Of a stretch of DNA of 64,000 nucleotides, positions 8,929 to 17,518 are shown in pieces. This DNA comes from CAYJDP01 sp964371025 (GTDB lineage: Bacteria > Bacillota_I > Bacilli_A > RF39 > UBA660), in NCBI GenBank assembly GCA_964371025.1, contig CAYJKH010000005.1, positions 43,142 to 107,141 of the forward strand. The letters run 5' to 3'. Under the pieces are notes generated by a model. The model saw only the letters and a program-made list of their open reading frames with translations, was not told the origin of the DNA and ran no database searches. Each line of letters begins with the position of its first letter. Positions within the stretch are counted from its first letter, which is position 1. Position numbers and translations under genes: made by a program.

Positions 8929-10204
8929 AGTCTTTATAATCAAAGTAGAAATCTAATATTCTTACTTGATCTCCATCTTTTGCTCCTAGTTCTGCTAATT
9001 TATCATCTATTCCCATTTTACGTAATTTTTTCGAAAATCTATATACTGATTCATCATTATTGAATTTAGTTATTTTAAAGATTCTTTCTACTTCTTTTCC
9101 TTCAATTACCCAAATTCCTTCGTAGTTTTTATGAATATTAAATGATTCATCATTTTTAAATTTATATAAAACATGCGATTCCATTTCTGCTTCTTCATAT
9201 ATTTCTACTTCTGGTAATTCTTTTATTTTATTAGATAATTCATCTATTACAGGTTGTAATCCTTTATTAGTGATAGCACTTATTTCAAATACCTTAATAT
9301 CTTTTACTTCTTTTTTAAATTTTTCTAAGTTTTCTTTAGAACCTTCAATATCCATTTTATTTGCTAGGATAATTACTGGTTTATCTAATAGTTTTTTATT
9401 AAAGTCTTCTAACTCTTTATTAATTAATACATAGTCTTCATATGGGTCTCTTCCTTCACTGGCTGACATATCAATAACATGACATATTACTTTAGTTCTT
9501 TCAATATGTCTTAAAAACTTATCTCCTAAACCTTCTCCTAGGGATGCTCCTTTGATTAATCCTGGTAAATCAGCGACTACAAAACTATTTCCATCACTTG
9601 CTTTAACTACTCCAAGATTTGGAGTTAGAGTTGTAAAATGGTATGCTGCTATTTTTGGTTTTGATCTAGAAATACAAGATATTATAGTGGATTTTCCAAC
9701 ACTTGGTAGTCCGACTAATCCGACATCTGCTATCATTTTTACTTCTATTTTTAAATCTTTTTCTTCTCCCTCTTCACCTTTTTCTGAATATTCAGGAGCA
9801 GGATTACTATGAGTCTTAAAAGCTGTGTTTCCACGTCCCCCGCGTCCTCCTTTAGCAATTAAAGCTTCATCTTCCTTTTCTTTTAAATCTGCTAAAATAA
9901 GGCCTGTATCCATATCTTTAATAACTGTTCCTTGTGGAACTCTTACAATAAAAGCTTCTTTACTTTTTCCATTTTGGTTTTTACCTAAACCATTATCTCC
10001 TCTTGGAGCTTTAATTAATTTTTGATATCTTAAATCTAATAATGTATGTAACCCTGTATCAACTTTAAATATTATATCGGCACCATTTCCCCCATTACCA
10101 CCAAATGGACCACCCATATCAACATATTTTTCACGCCTGAAAGCCGTACAACCATCTCCACCTGCACCTGCTAATACTTTAACTTCTACCTCATCTACGA
10201 ACAT
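8927..10204 (-). CDS. obg: Obg GTPase
   Basis: An essential GTPase of 50S ribosome assembly and stress signalling. The start is ATG at 10204, preceded by GGAAGTGATC, giving 425 residues beginning MFVDEVEVKV. An in-frame upstream extension lacks a ribosome site. The glycine-rich Obg fold comes first (GGNGGNGADI). The G domain follows with G1 GLPSVGKST, G3 DLPG and G4 NKMD. A C-terminal OCT domain (about 345-425) is present, as is usual for Gram-positive Obg. It follows rpmA, the common Bacillota order rplU-prp-rpmA-obg, although a hairpin separates it from rpmA. Confidence 0.97.
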   Translation of the reverse strand: MFVDEVEVKVLAGAGGDGCTAFRREKYVDMGGPFGGNGGNGADIIFKVDTGLHTLLDLRYQKLIKAPRGDNGLGKNQNGKSKEAFIVRVPQGTVIKDMDTGLILADLKEKEDEALIAKGGRGGRGNTAFKTHSNPAPEYSEKGEEGEEKDLKIEVKMIADVGLVGLPSVGKSTIISCISRSKPKIAAYHFTTLTPNLGVVKASDGNSFVVADLPGLIKGASLGEGLGDKFLRHIERTKVICHVIDMSASEGRDPYEDYVLINKELEDFNKKLLDKPVIILANKMDIEGSKENLEKFKKEVKDIKVFEISAITNKGLQPVIDELSNKIKELPEVEIYEEAEMESHVLYKFKNDESFNIHKNYEGIWVIEGKEVERIFKITKFNNDESVYRFSKKLRKMGIDDKLAELGAKDGDQVRILDFYFDYKD

Positions 10205-10240
10205 AAGATCACTTCCTTTCTTATATTTTAACATATTTAC

Positions 10241-10263
10241 AAAAAAATAAAAGCAATGCTTTT
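10241..10263 (-). terminator. hairpin between rpmA and obg
   Basis: Short AAAAGC/GCTTTT stem with a three-base loop and a following T run on the minus strand. It probably ends or attenuates the rplU-prp-rpmA transcript before obg. Confidence 0.6.
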
Positions 10264-10558
10264 ATTTCTCTTCTATTTGATAAACAGATACTTGTTTTTT
10301 ATCTCTACCTAAACGTTCAAATTTAACAATACCATCTACTGTTGTAAATAATGTATCATCTTTACCACGTTTAACATTTACACCTGGGAAAATTCTCGTC
10401 CCACGTTGACGATAAATAATAGATCCAGCTTGTATAAACTGTCCATCACCAGCTTTTGCTCCAAGTCTTCTTCCGGCAGAATCACGACCATTTGATGTAG
10501 ATCCTTGTCCAACTTTATGGGCAAAAAACTGAATATCTAATTTTAAAAATTCCATCAT
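10262..10558 (-). CDS. rpmA: 50S ribosomal protein L27
   Basis: L27 of the large subunit, 98 residues. The Bacillota-type N-terminal extension is present (LKLDIQFFA before [14 protein letters not shown]). In this group the extension is removed by the protease Prp, whose gene is immediately upstream. After cleavage the new N-terminus reaches the peptidyl transferase centre. The core motif [12 protein letters not shown] and the [10 protein letters not shown] motif are intact. Two ATG codons stand in tandem (10558 and 10555) behind GGAGAAGA; either could be used. Confidence 0.97.
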   Translation of the reverse strand: MMEFLKLDIQFFAHKVGQGSTSNGRDSAGRRLGAKAGDGQFIQAGSIIYRQRGTRIFPGVNVKRGKDDTLFTTVDGIVKFERLGRDKKQVSVYQIEEK

Positions 10559-10566
10559 TCTTCTCC

Positions 10567-10869
10567 TTACTTTACTATAATATTTGTTGGATATTGCTTT
10601 ACCAACTCTTTTAAAAGATTAACCATATTTTCAAGTAACTTTTGCGTAATATTATCATCACTAATATTATTAATAATGATATTACCTTCACTTACTTTAT
10701 AACATATACTACCTTCATTTAATAAAAGTATTCCATTTACTGTAGTTGTAACAATACTACTAACAGCACTACAAACTATATCTTTTCCTAAAACATCATA
10801 CATAGCATGTCCTGATACTTTAATTTCTACATAGTTAGTATTTTCTAACTTTAAATTTACTTTTATCAT
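10567..10869 (-). CDS. prp: ribosomal-processing cysteine protease Prp
   Basis: A 100-residue Prp (YsxB family) protease that trims the L27 N-terminal extension. The catalytic His lies in SGHAMYD and the catalytic Cys in [11 protein letters not shown], the two family signatures. The gene sits between rplU and rpmA as in other Bacillota. Its ATG overlaps the rplU stop by one base (TAATG), which indicates translational coupling. The presence of FFA in the neighbouring L27 supports the assignment. Confidence 0.96.
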   Translation of the reverse strand: MIKVNLKLENTNYVEIKVSGHAMYDVLGKDIVCSAVSSIVTTTVNGILLLNEGSICYKVSEGNIIINNISDDNITQKLLENMVNLLKELVKQYPTNIIVK

Positions 10870-11171
10870 TATTTACTTATTTTTGTAATAACAACTTTTG
10901 TATACGGTTGTCTATGTCCTTGTCTTTTACGGTTAGATCTATCTTTACTTTTATATGTGAAGATTTTTATTTTCTTTTGTTTACCATTTTTGATAACATT
11001 TCCTTCAACAGTTACAGTATTAAGATAAGGGTTTCCGATTTGACTATCAAGCATTAATACTTGATCGAACTTAACTACGTCACCTTCTGTAGCGTTTAAT
11101 TTTTCAACATAAATTTCACTACCCTCAGTTACATAGTATTGTTTTCCACCGACTTTAATTACAGCGTTCAT
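10869..11171 (-). CDS. rplU: 50S ribosomal protein L21
   Basis: L21, 100 residues from ATG at 11171, which follows AAAGGAGG with a 7-base spacer. The TTG codon three bases upstream is too close to the ribosome site. The fold motifs VIKVGGKQYYV near the N-terminus and RKRQGHRQPYTKV at the C-terminus (23S rRNA contact) are intact. It is first in the rplU-prp-rpmA unit. A structured leader of about 100 bases precedes it, and autoregulation of this operon through that leader is known in Bacillota. Confidence 0.97.
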   Translation of the reverse strand: MNAVIKVGGKQYYVTEGSEIYVEKLNATEGDVVKFDQVLMLDSQIGNPYLNTVTVEGNVIKNGKQKKIKIFTYKSKDRSNRKRQGHRQPYTKVVITKISK

Positions 11172-11270
11172 CAATATACCTCCTTTAGTACTAAGACTCG
11201 CTTTTAAGGTACAAAGTTAATTGTTTATAAACCTTTTTAATGCGGTTTGAGCTTTTTGAGGCGTCAAACA
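11172..11270 (-). ncRNA. L21 leader (putative ribosomal-protein autoregulatory RNA)
   Basis: A leader of about 100 bases lies between the promoter and rplU. It holds a GACGCCTC box near its 5' end and a GCGAGTC segment before the ribosome site. Its position matches the L21 leader described for Bacillota. I did not fold it against the covariance model. Confidence 0.6.
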
Positions 11271-11275
11271 TCTAA

Positions 11276-11304
11276 ATTATATAATAAATTATTAAAAAAG
11301 TCAA
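11276..11304 (-). promoter_or_regulatory. promoter of rplU-prp-rpmA
   Basis: TTGACT (11299-11304), a 17-base spacer and TATAAT (11276-11281) on the minus strand. Confidence 0.88.
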
Positions 11305-11334
11305 ACTTTATTAGGTTTTTGTCCATAAAAGGGG

Positions 11335-11361
11335 TAAAAAACAACTACTTTTCTAGTTGTT
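11335..11361 (-). terminator. terminator after rluD
   Basis: Stem AACAACTA/TAGTTGTT with a six-base loop, then TTTTTT on the minus strand. The stem contains the rluD stop codon. Confidence 0.82.
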
Positions 11362-12223
11362 TTATTACTTCATTAAATTCTTTAGGAGGATTTATTTCAA
11401 AATACAATTCTTCATTAGTTTTAGGATGAGTAAATCTAATACTTTTAGAATGTAATAACTGTCCAAAACTATCCCCTTTTTTACTACTATATAAAGGATC
11501 ATTTACTACTGAATGGTTTATGTATGCTAGATGAACTCTTATTTGATGAGTTCTTCCTGTTTCTAAAATACATTCGATTAAAGTTTTATCTTTAAATCTT
11601 TCTAAAACTTTAAAATTAGTAATTGCTTCCTTACTATTATTAGGAGTAACTGCCATTTTTTGACGATTATTAACATCTCTTCCAATTGGAGCATCTATTG
11701 TTCCTGTTTCGTGTTTAATAATTCCATTAACAAGTGCTAAATAATGTCTATCAACTTCTTTATTTGCAATCATTTTTGATAATGACTCATGAGTAAAATC
11801 ATTTTTAGCAACCATCATTAAACCACTTGTATCTTTATCTAATCTATGAACTATTCCTGGTCTTATACTATCTTTATTTGATAAAGAAAACTTATATAAT
11901 AAAGCATTTACTAGTGTTTTAGTATAATGTCCTGGAGCTGGATGAACAACCATTCCAGAAGCTTTATTAATAACTAATAAATCATCATCTTCATAAACTA
12001 TATCAAGCGGGATATTTTCTGGTTCTATTGTAATAGAAAAATCCAAATCATCTAAAACTTCAATATTATCATTTTCTTTTACTGTGTAGTTTGCTTTAGC
12101 AACTTTATCATTTACTTTTATAAGTTCACTTTTTATTAGTTTTTGAACTTTACTTCTTGATATTTCTAATTCCTCTACTAAATAAGAGTCTAATCTTTGG
12201 TTAAAATTATCTGTAACTATCAT
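11345..12223 (-). CDS. rluD: 23S rRNA pseudouridine synthase RluD
   Basis: A 292-residue RluD-type enzyme. An N-terminal S4 domain (about 10-75, RLDSYLVEELEISRSKVQKL) precedes the catalytic domain with GIVHRLDKDTSGLMMVAK. The ETGRTHQIRVHL motif follows. RluD modifies helix 69 of 23S rRNA. It sits at the end of dnaE-lspA-unknown-rluD; linkage of lspA to an RluD homologue is common in Bacillota. The spacing to the upstream unknown gene is 9 bases. Confidence 0.94.
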   Translation of the reverse strand: MIVTDNFNQRLDSYLVEELEISRSKVQKLIKSELIKVNDKVAKANYTVKENDNIEVLDDLDFSITIEPENIPLDIVYEDDDLLVINKASGMVVHPAPGHYTKTLVNALLYKFSLSNKDSIRPGIVHRLDKDTSGLMMVAKNDFTHESLSKMIANKEVDRHYLALVNGIIKHETGTIDAPIGRDVNNRQKMAVTPNNSKEAITNFKVLERFKDKTLIECILETGRTHQIRVHLAYINHSVVNDPLYSSKKGDSFGQLLHSKSIRFTHPKTNEELYFEINPPKEFNEVIKQLEK

Positions 12224-12232
12224 AATATCCTC

Positions 12233-12991
12233 CTATATAGATTTACCATTCTCTTGTTGCACATTACTCACATTCGTAAGTTCACTTAATTTCTTACGAA
12301 CATTATCTGCACTATTCTTACATTCAGCTGTTTTATTAGCTAAATCAGTTGATAAATATTCGGGATTAGTAAATAACGCTCCGATTGCTATTTCAATATT
12401 ACTATCTCTTTCTGCTATTTTATCATTTTCCATTATTTGTTTATTAATATACCCTACTACTAGTTTTTCTTGAGTTTCACTTAATAATTCTTCGGGATTA
12501 TTATTAAAATTATTTAATAATAACACTACTTCTGTTGGATCTATATTTGTAGTATCTCCAATTAATGATATCAGTTCTTCATGCTTACCTTTAGAAAACG
12601 AATCTTTTATTTTATCAGATGGTAATATAGTTTCTAATAAATTAGCTAATCTACTTTCTGAAAAATATTTTTCATTTTCTCCTCTAGCTATTATTGTTGA
12701 AGCCACTTGTTCAGCATATCCTTTATGAACACCTTCTAATATATTACTTTTATTCCTACCTAATAAAACCATTTCAATTGCTAAATTGCTATCAAAATTA
12801 GGACTATTATACTCATTATATGAAATATGAATAGTATTACTTTTTTCATCATATGAAAAACTATTTTCTTTGTTTCCCACTTCTATATTCAATCCATCTA
12901 TTTTATTAAAATCCCCAATTTTATATGTTTTAAATGAATTAACTAATAAATTAAACTTGTTACCCAATTCTTTTTGATCTAAATTTTTCAT
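12233..12991 (-). CDS. uncharacterised protein between lspA and rluD
   Basis: I do not recognise this 252-residue protein. It has no signal peptide or membrane segment and is acidic and helical, with a beta-like segment near residues 35-60. Start ATG at 12991 lies inside the 3' end of lspA (32-base overlap). GGGGG is 9 bases upstream, so it is probably translationally coupled to lspA. It ends in TAG. Its place in the lspA-rluD operon says only that it is co-expressed. Confidence 0.75.
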   Translation of the reverse strand: MKNLDQKELGNKFNLLVNSFKTYKIGDFNKIDGLNIEVGNKENSFSYDEKSNTIHISYNEYNSPNFDSNLAIEMVLLGRNKSNILEGVHKGYAEQVASTIIARGENEKYFSESRLANLLETILPSDKIKDSFSKGKHEELISLIGDTTNIDPTEVVLLLNNFNNNPEELLSETQEKLVVGYINKQIMENDKIAERDSNIEIAIGALFTNPEYLSTDLANKTAECKNSADNVRKKLSELTNVSNVQQENGKSI

Positions 12992-13475
12992 TCTTCTTTT
13001 CCCCCTTATAAATACCCACTATAAGTAATATGGCCCCTACTACTATTCCAATATCTGCTAAATTAAATATCGGAAAATTATAACCAGCAATAGTAAATGA
13101 TAAATAATCAATAACCGAATTATGAATAATTCTATCTATTGTATTCCCAACTATTCCACCAATTATAATTGCAAGAGGTATTATATTAAATTTATTTATT
13201 TCTTTTTCATCTTTTATATATTTTATTAATACATACAGTGCTATAATCCCAATTATTATTAAAAATATTTGATTTCCCGATAGCATCGAAAATGCAGCCC
13301 CTTCATTTTTTATATAAAATATATAAAAGAAATTTGGTATTACATTTATTGTTTCATATAATTTCATATTAGATATAACTAAAATTTTTATTAACTGATC
13401 TATGATAAGAAATATACAACTTATACTATATATCTTTTTCTCTATTTTATCAAGTTGAAATTTAAACTTCTTCAT
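12960..13475 (-). CDS. lspA: lipoprotein signal peptidase
   Basis: Signal peptidase II removes the signal peptide of prolipoproteins in the membrane. The protein is 171 residues with four membrane segments. The catalytic aspartates lie in the conserved motifs GNTIDRI and FNLADIGIVVG. It overlaps the end of dnaE by 14 bases and the next gene by 32 bases. A likely substrate in this window is the cyclophilin-type lipoprotein at 61821-62486. The 20-residue C-terminal tail is basic. Confidence 0.95.
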   Translation of the reverse strand: MKKFKFQLDKIEKKIYSISCIFLIIDQLIKILVISNMKLYETINVIPNFFYIFYIKNEGAAFSMLSGNQIFLIIIGIIALYVLIKYIKDEKEINKFNIIPLAIIIGGIVGNTIDRIIHNSVIDYLSFTIAGYNFPIFNLADIGIVVGAILLIVGIYKGEKKNEKFRSKRIG

Positions 13476-16413
13476 TATCCACCTCTAACTCTTCAATTCC
13501 TTGAACAATTATTTGTAATTGATCTAATCTTTTTTCTACTACTCCCATAACTTTAATTATTCTACCTACATATAACTCTTTATATTGCTCATAAGTATTA
13601 GGAAATAATGTAAAGTCACAACTATTACTCTCATCACTCCCTTTTAAGAAAGCCATTTTTTTATTATTTTTAGTATCAATTACTTTAATTTTTTCTATTA
13701 TTACAATCACTTCAATTTTTTTATTAAAATATTTATCAATATCTTTAATTAAAATTGCATTTTTATTATTTTCTCTAAATAAATTAGTTGGATGATTTGC
13801 TAAATAAAAACCAAATACCTCTAATTCTTTTTGTAATAAATAACTATTTTTATATTCTTCTTTAAATATTAATTCTGGTTTTGATATTAATGAAAGATCA
13901 ATATCCTTGGCTAATTCAGCATAATTGTATAAATGTTCAAAATTATATATAAGAGTTGCCATATTTATATTAAATTCTCTAAAAAAATTGGCATATACTA
14001 AAAGTTCCATTGATTTTTTTGATACTTTATTAATTACTAGTTCTGAAAAAGCTTCATAAATATCAGTAACTTTTTCAGTATTGATATTAATAATTGCTTT
14101 AGCATTCACTCCTCCAATTCCTTTAATTATTGATATTGGACATATAATTGTTTTATCAAGAGTAATATAATTTAAGTGACTTATTTTAAAACTTGGTTTT
14201 TCAATTTTAATATTTTTACTTTTTAACTCTACTATATACTCACTAGTTTTTAGTTCACTACCAATAACATTTGTTAATAAATTAGTATAAAAATATTCTT
14301 TATAGTGAGCTTTTAAATAAGCCATTTTATAAGCAATAAATGAATATGCTACTGAATGTGATCGATTAAATCCATATCCAGCAAATTTTAAAATATATTC
14401 AAATATTTTTTTAGAAGTTTCATAATCATGATTTGCCTCTATTGCTTTTTTAATAAATTTTTCTTCTTCATCTTTTAAAACTTGATATTTTTTTTTGGAT
14501 ATTGCACGTCTTAACAAATCAGCCTCAGCAAGGGAATAATTAGCAAAAATTCTGGCTGTTTGCATAATTTGTTCTTGATATATAAATACCCCGTAAGTAC
14601 TTTTTAGAATATCTTTTAAAGAATCATCAATATAAGTTATTTCATTATTTTTATGTTTTCTTTCTAAATAAACATTAATATTTTCAGCAGCACCCGGTCT
14701 ATATATAGCAATAGCAGTAAATAAGTCTTCTAAATTCTCAACTTTTTGTTGTTTCAAAAACTTTCTCATTCCACTAGATTCAAATTGAAATATACCAGTA
14801 GTATCTCCTTCACTAAATAATTTATAAGTTTTTTTATCATCAAACTCTATATCATTAAAACTTATATTTTGATTACTATTTTTATTTATATCTTTAATTA
14901 TATTATCAATTAATGTTAAATTTTTAAGTCCTAGAAAATCTATTTTTAATAATCCTAAATCCTCTAAATACTCCATAGAATAACTTGTTAAATACATTTC
15001 TGTTCCACTTGTTAAAGGAACTGTTTCTTCTAAGCTATTTTTACTCATAACAATACCAGCAGCATGAGAAGAAATATGTCTTGGAAAGCCTTCAAATACT
15101 TTTGCTAGTTTAAACATTTTAGTAAGAGTTATATCACTATCAACACTTGCTTTAAAATTAGAATTTTTATTATATATATCATCTAGCTTATCTTGAGTTA
15201 TACTTGGAATATATTTATTTAATTTATCTACTTTATATATTGGGATATTTAATACTCTACTAACATCACGAATAACAGCTTTTGCACTTAATGTTCCAAA
15301 AGTTACTATCCCTGCCACTTTATCTTTTCCATATTTATTAACTACATATTCAATTACTTCATCTCTTCTATCATAAGCAAAGTCAGTATCAATATCAGGC
15401 ATACTTATTCTTTCTGGATTTAAAAATCTTTCAAATAATAAATTATATTTAATTGGATCAATATCTGTTATTCCTAAACAATATGCTACTAGTGATCCAG
15501 CAGCACTACCACGGCCAGGTCCTACTAAAATTTGATTCTTTTTAGCGTATTTAATAAAGTCATATACAATTAAAAAATAATTAGAAAAACCCATTTTAGT
15601 TATTATATTAATTTCATAAGTTAATCTTTCTTGGTATATTTTATTAATATTATTATTAAGTCTTTTTAAAAGTCCTACTTTACAAAGTTCAAATAGATAT
15701 TTATCACTGTCTTCACAATCAAATACTGGTAATAAATTTTTACTTTTTTCTAATTTAAAATTAATTAAAGAAGCAACTTTCAAAGTATTATTAATACCTT
15801 CATTTGAAGATAAATTATAAATATTTTCAATTAACAAATTATGATTATTAGTTTCATAATTACACTCATCACTAACTGTTTTATTATCTCTTATTTTATA
15901 TAAGTATCCCAATTTTTCAGAATCTTTTTCATATATATATAAATTTTCTTGAAAAAAGATTACTTCTTTTGTATACATTAAAGCTTCGCTTTCTTCAAGT
16001 TTATTTTTATACCCTAAAAATATATTTTCAAAAACATCTTTTAATTCTTTAAATAAATTAGTATAAGGATATAATACAATTGCAATTAGATCATTGTTAT
16101 ACAATGAAAAATCCTCTTTTACTAGAGTTTTAATATTAACTAAAGATGATATTTTCATTAAATTTTGATACCCTCTATAATTAATTGCTATTAAGACAAT
16201 TTCCTCATTATCTATTTTTATATGTAGTCCAATTATTGGTTTTAATCTATTTTGTTCACATTTTTTAATGAATTCCATTACGCCATACATATTGTCATCT
16301 ATTAATGCAGCATACTCTATATTGTTTGTAATTGAGTAGTTGATAATATCGTCTATTTTTAATAAAGATGATAATAATGAATAGTTACTTTTATTAAATA
16401 ATGGAACATACAT
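13462..16413 (-). CDS. dnaE: DNA polymerase III alpha subunit, DnaE type
   Basis: The 983-residue C-family polymerase, which in Bacilli cooperates with PolC, for example in extending primers. Order: N-terminal PHP domain, polymerase core (GPGRGSAAGSLVAY, PDIDTDF with catalytic acids), thumb/fingers (GFNRSHSVAYSFIAYKMAYLKAHY), helix-hairpin-helix (PISIIKGIGGVNAKAI) and a C-terminal OB domain. The PHP domain has lost most metal-binding His residues: PLFNKS replaces the HxH segment and IDDNMYG replaces TDHGxMYG. It should therefore lack PHP activity. No exonuclease domain is inserted. lspA follows with a 14-base overlap. Confidence 0.95.
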   Translation of the reverse strand: MYVPLFNKSNYSLLSSLLKIDDIINYSITNNIEYAALIDDNMYGVMEFIKKCEQNRLKPIIGLHIKIDNEEIVLIAINYRGYQNLMKISSLVNIKTLVKEDFSLYNNDLIAIVLYPYTNLFKELKDVFENIFLGYKNKLEESEALMYTKEVIFFQENLYIYEKDSEKLGYLYKIRDNKTVSDECNYETNNHNLLIENIYNLSSNEGINNTLKVASLINFKLEKSKNLLPVFDCEDSDKYLFELCKVGLLKRLNNNINKIYQERLTYEINIITKMGFSNYFLIVYDFIKYAKKNQILVGPGRGSAAGSLVAYCLGITDIDPIKYNLLFERFLNPERISMPDIDTDFAYDRRDEVIEYVVNKYGKDKVAGIVTFGTLSAKAVIRDVSRVLNIPIYKVDKLNKYIPSITQDKLDDIYNKNSNFKASVDSDITLTKMFKLAKVFEGFPRHISSHAAGIVMSKNSLEETVPLTSGTEMYLTSYSMEYLEDLGLLKIDFLGLKNLTLIDNIIKDINKNSNQNISFNDIEFDDKKTYKLFSEGDTTGIFQFESSGMRKFLKQQKVENLEDLFTAIAIYRPGAAENINVYLERKHKNNEITYIDDSLKDILKSTYGVFIYQEQIMQTARIFANYSLAEADLLRRAISKKKYQVLKDEEEKFIKKAIEANHDYETSKKIFEYILKFAGYGFNRSHSVAYSFIAYKMAYLKAHYKEYFYTNLLTNVIGSELKTSEYIVELKSKNIKIEKPSFKISHLNYITLDKTIICPISIIKGIGGVNAKAIININTEKVTDIYEAFSELVINKVSKKSMELLVYANFFREFNINMATLIYNFEHLYNYAELAKDIDLSLISKPELIFKEEYKNSYLLQKELEVFGFYLANHPTNLFRENNKNAILIKDIDKYFNKKIEVIVIIEKIKVIDTKNNKKMAFLKGSDESNSCDFTLFPNTYEQYKELYVGRIIKVMGVVEKRLDQLQIIVQGIEELEVDNEEV

Positions 16414-16467
16414 AGTTAATACCTCCTAATACCTATATTTTATCATACTTATATTTAAATTGTTATA

Positions 16468-16496
16468 TTGACTTTCTATATCAAATATGTTAATAT
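16468..16496 (+). promoter_or_regulatory. promoter of rpmB
   Basis: TTGACT (16468-16473), a 17-base spacer and TAATAT (16491-16496), 41 bases ahead of the L28 start. Confidence 0.82.
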
Positions 16497-16537
16497 TAAT
16501 GAGCAATGACGAAATAGATTAAAGGAGGTTTTATCTT

Positions 16538-16717
16538 ATGGCTAAAAATATTTCAAATAGAACTGGTAATGTTAAAAATCAAAGATCACATGCTTTAAAC
16601 TCTACTAAAAAAAGACAAAATGTTAATTTAGTGGTTGTTAGAGATGAAAATGGTAAAAAATATAGAATTTCTAATGCTGAAAAAAGAACGTTAATTAAAA
16701 ATTCAAATGCTGCTTAA
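16538..16717 (+). CDS. rpmB: 50S ribosomal protein L28, short zinc-independent form
   Basis: A 59-residue protein read directly from the plus strand: ATG at 16538 after AAAGGAGG, TAA at 16715-16717. The motif QRSHALNSTKKRQNVNL matches the L28 signature (KRSHAxNxTKR..xVNL), followed by YRISNAEKRTL. The N-terminal Cys found in zinc-binding L28 proteins is absent, and there is no Cys at all. It has its own promoter and a terminator whose stem contains the stop codon. It is one of few plus-strand genes here. Confidence 0.92.
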   Translation: MAKNISNRTGNVKNQRSHALNSTKKRQNVNLVVVRDENGKKYRISNAEKRTLIKNSNAA

Positions 16718-16735
16718 TTTTAAGTAGCTTTTTTT
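16709..16735 (+). terminator. terminator of rpmB
   Basis: Stem GCTGCTTA/TAAGTAGC with a four-base loop followed by a run of T. It contains the rpmB stop codon. Confidence 0.85.
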
Positions 16736-16740
16736 ATATC

Positions 16741-16770
16741 AAAAAAAGACATAATCTTATGATTATGTTT
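16741..16770 (-). terminator. terminator of the membrane-anchored protein gene
   Basis: Stem ACATAATC/GATTATGT with a four-base loop, then a T run on the minus strand, just behind the stop codon at 16772. Confidence 0.82.
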
Positions 16771-16771
16771 T

Positions 16772-17410
16772 TTAATTACATTCATATCCTTCTGTTGTTA
16801 ATGTTTCTTTTACAATATCTGAAGTTGTCTCTTTTACAAATGGTGTTTTTGTAAATTCATGAGTTTTATGAGCATCAGTAAGTGCTGTTAAATCAGCAGA
16901 AGCAAAATCTATTACTAAATTAGAAGTAAATCCTTGAGGTCCTTCTGTAGTAGTTACTGTATATCCGTTTTGTTCAATATCTAAAGCTTTATTAGCAGTA
17001 AGCACTTCATTATATTCAGTAGCAGTAGTATTACTAGTTACTACATTTAAGTTCTTAGTATAAATTGAAATAAGACCTTCATTAAAATCTATAATAGTTT
17101 CGTAATTATATACTAAATCTGCTGCTTCATCTGTTACTGTTTTTAGACAAGTTATTTTATTAACTTCTGTTTCTTCACTAGGAGCTGCTCCTGTTGTTTC
17201 ACTTTCGTCAACTGGTGTTTGTTCAATAGAAGAAGTTCCATCCACAAAAGCCATAATATATGGATAAGCAAATCCCATTACAATTGCAAATATTGCTGCT
17301 CCCATTAACATTAAAGCTGGCCTTCTATTTAATTGATTCTCATATTTAGCAGCAGCTTCTAATTCTTCCATATTTAATACTTGATTATTAGTTAGGTTTT
17401 GGTTTTGCAT
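16772..17410 (-). CDS. membrane-anchored extracytoplasmic protein, unknown function
   Basis: A 212-residue protein. The start is ATG at 17410 because GGGGAG stands 6 bases upstream; the ATG at 17416 is too close. Residues about 30-55 (RRPALMLMGAAIFAIVMGFAY) form one membrane segment. A Ser/Thr/Glu-rich linker and an extracytoplasmic domain of about 130 residues follow. Only two Cys occur in that domain, one at its start (ITCLKTV) and one at its end (GYECN), so a disulfide tying the ends is plausible. I do not recognise the family. It has its own terminator and is monocistronic. Confidence 0.8.
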   Translation of the reverse strand: MQNQNLTNNQVLNMEELEAAAKYENQLNRRPALMLMGAAIFAIVMGFAYPYIMAFVDGTSSIEQTPVDESETTGAAPSEETEVNKITCLKTVTDEAADLVYNYETIIDFNEGLISIYTKNLNVVTSNTTATEYNEVLTANKALDIEQNGYTVTTTEGPQGFTSNLVIDFASADLTALTDAHKTHEFTKTPFVKETTSDIVKETLTTEGYECN

Positions 17411-17477
17411 AGACATCTCCCCTTATTATTCTTATTATATATAATTTATTATAACAAAAAATCATTAAATAGCAAAT

Positions 17478-17513
17478 AAAAAAAAGTGTTTTTTATAAAT
17501 TAGACACTTTTTT
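17478..17513 (-). terminator. terminator after typA
   Basis: Stem AAAAAGTGT/ACACTTTTT followed on the minus strand by T residues. Confidence 0.72.
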
Positions 17514-17518
17514 CTTTT

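Noticed and set aside
12233..12991. Zincin-like peptidase in the lspA-rluD operon
   Set aside because: Only a weak EGVHKGYAEQ resemblance; no HExxH motif or other ligand set could be found.
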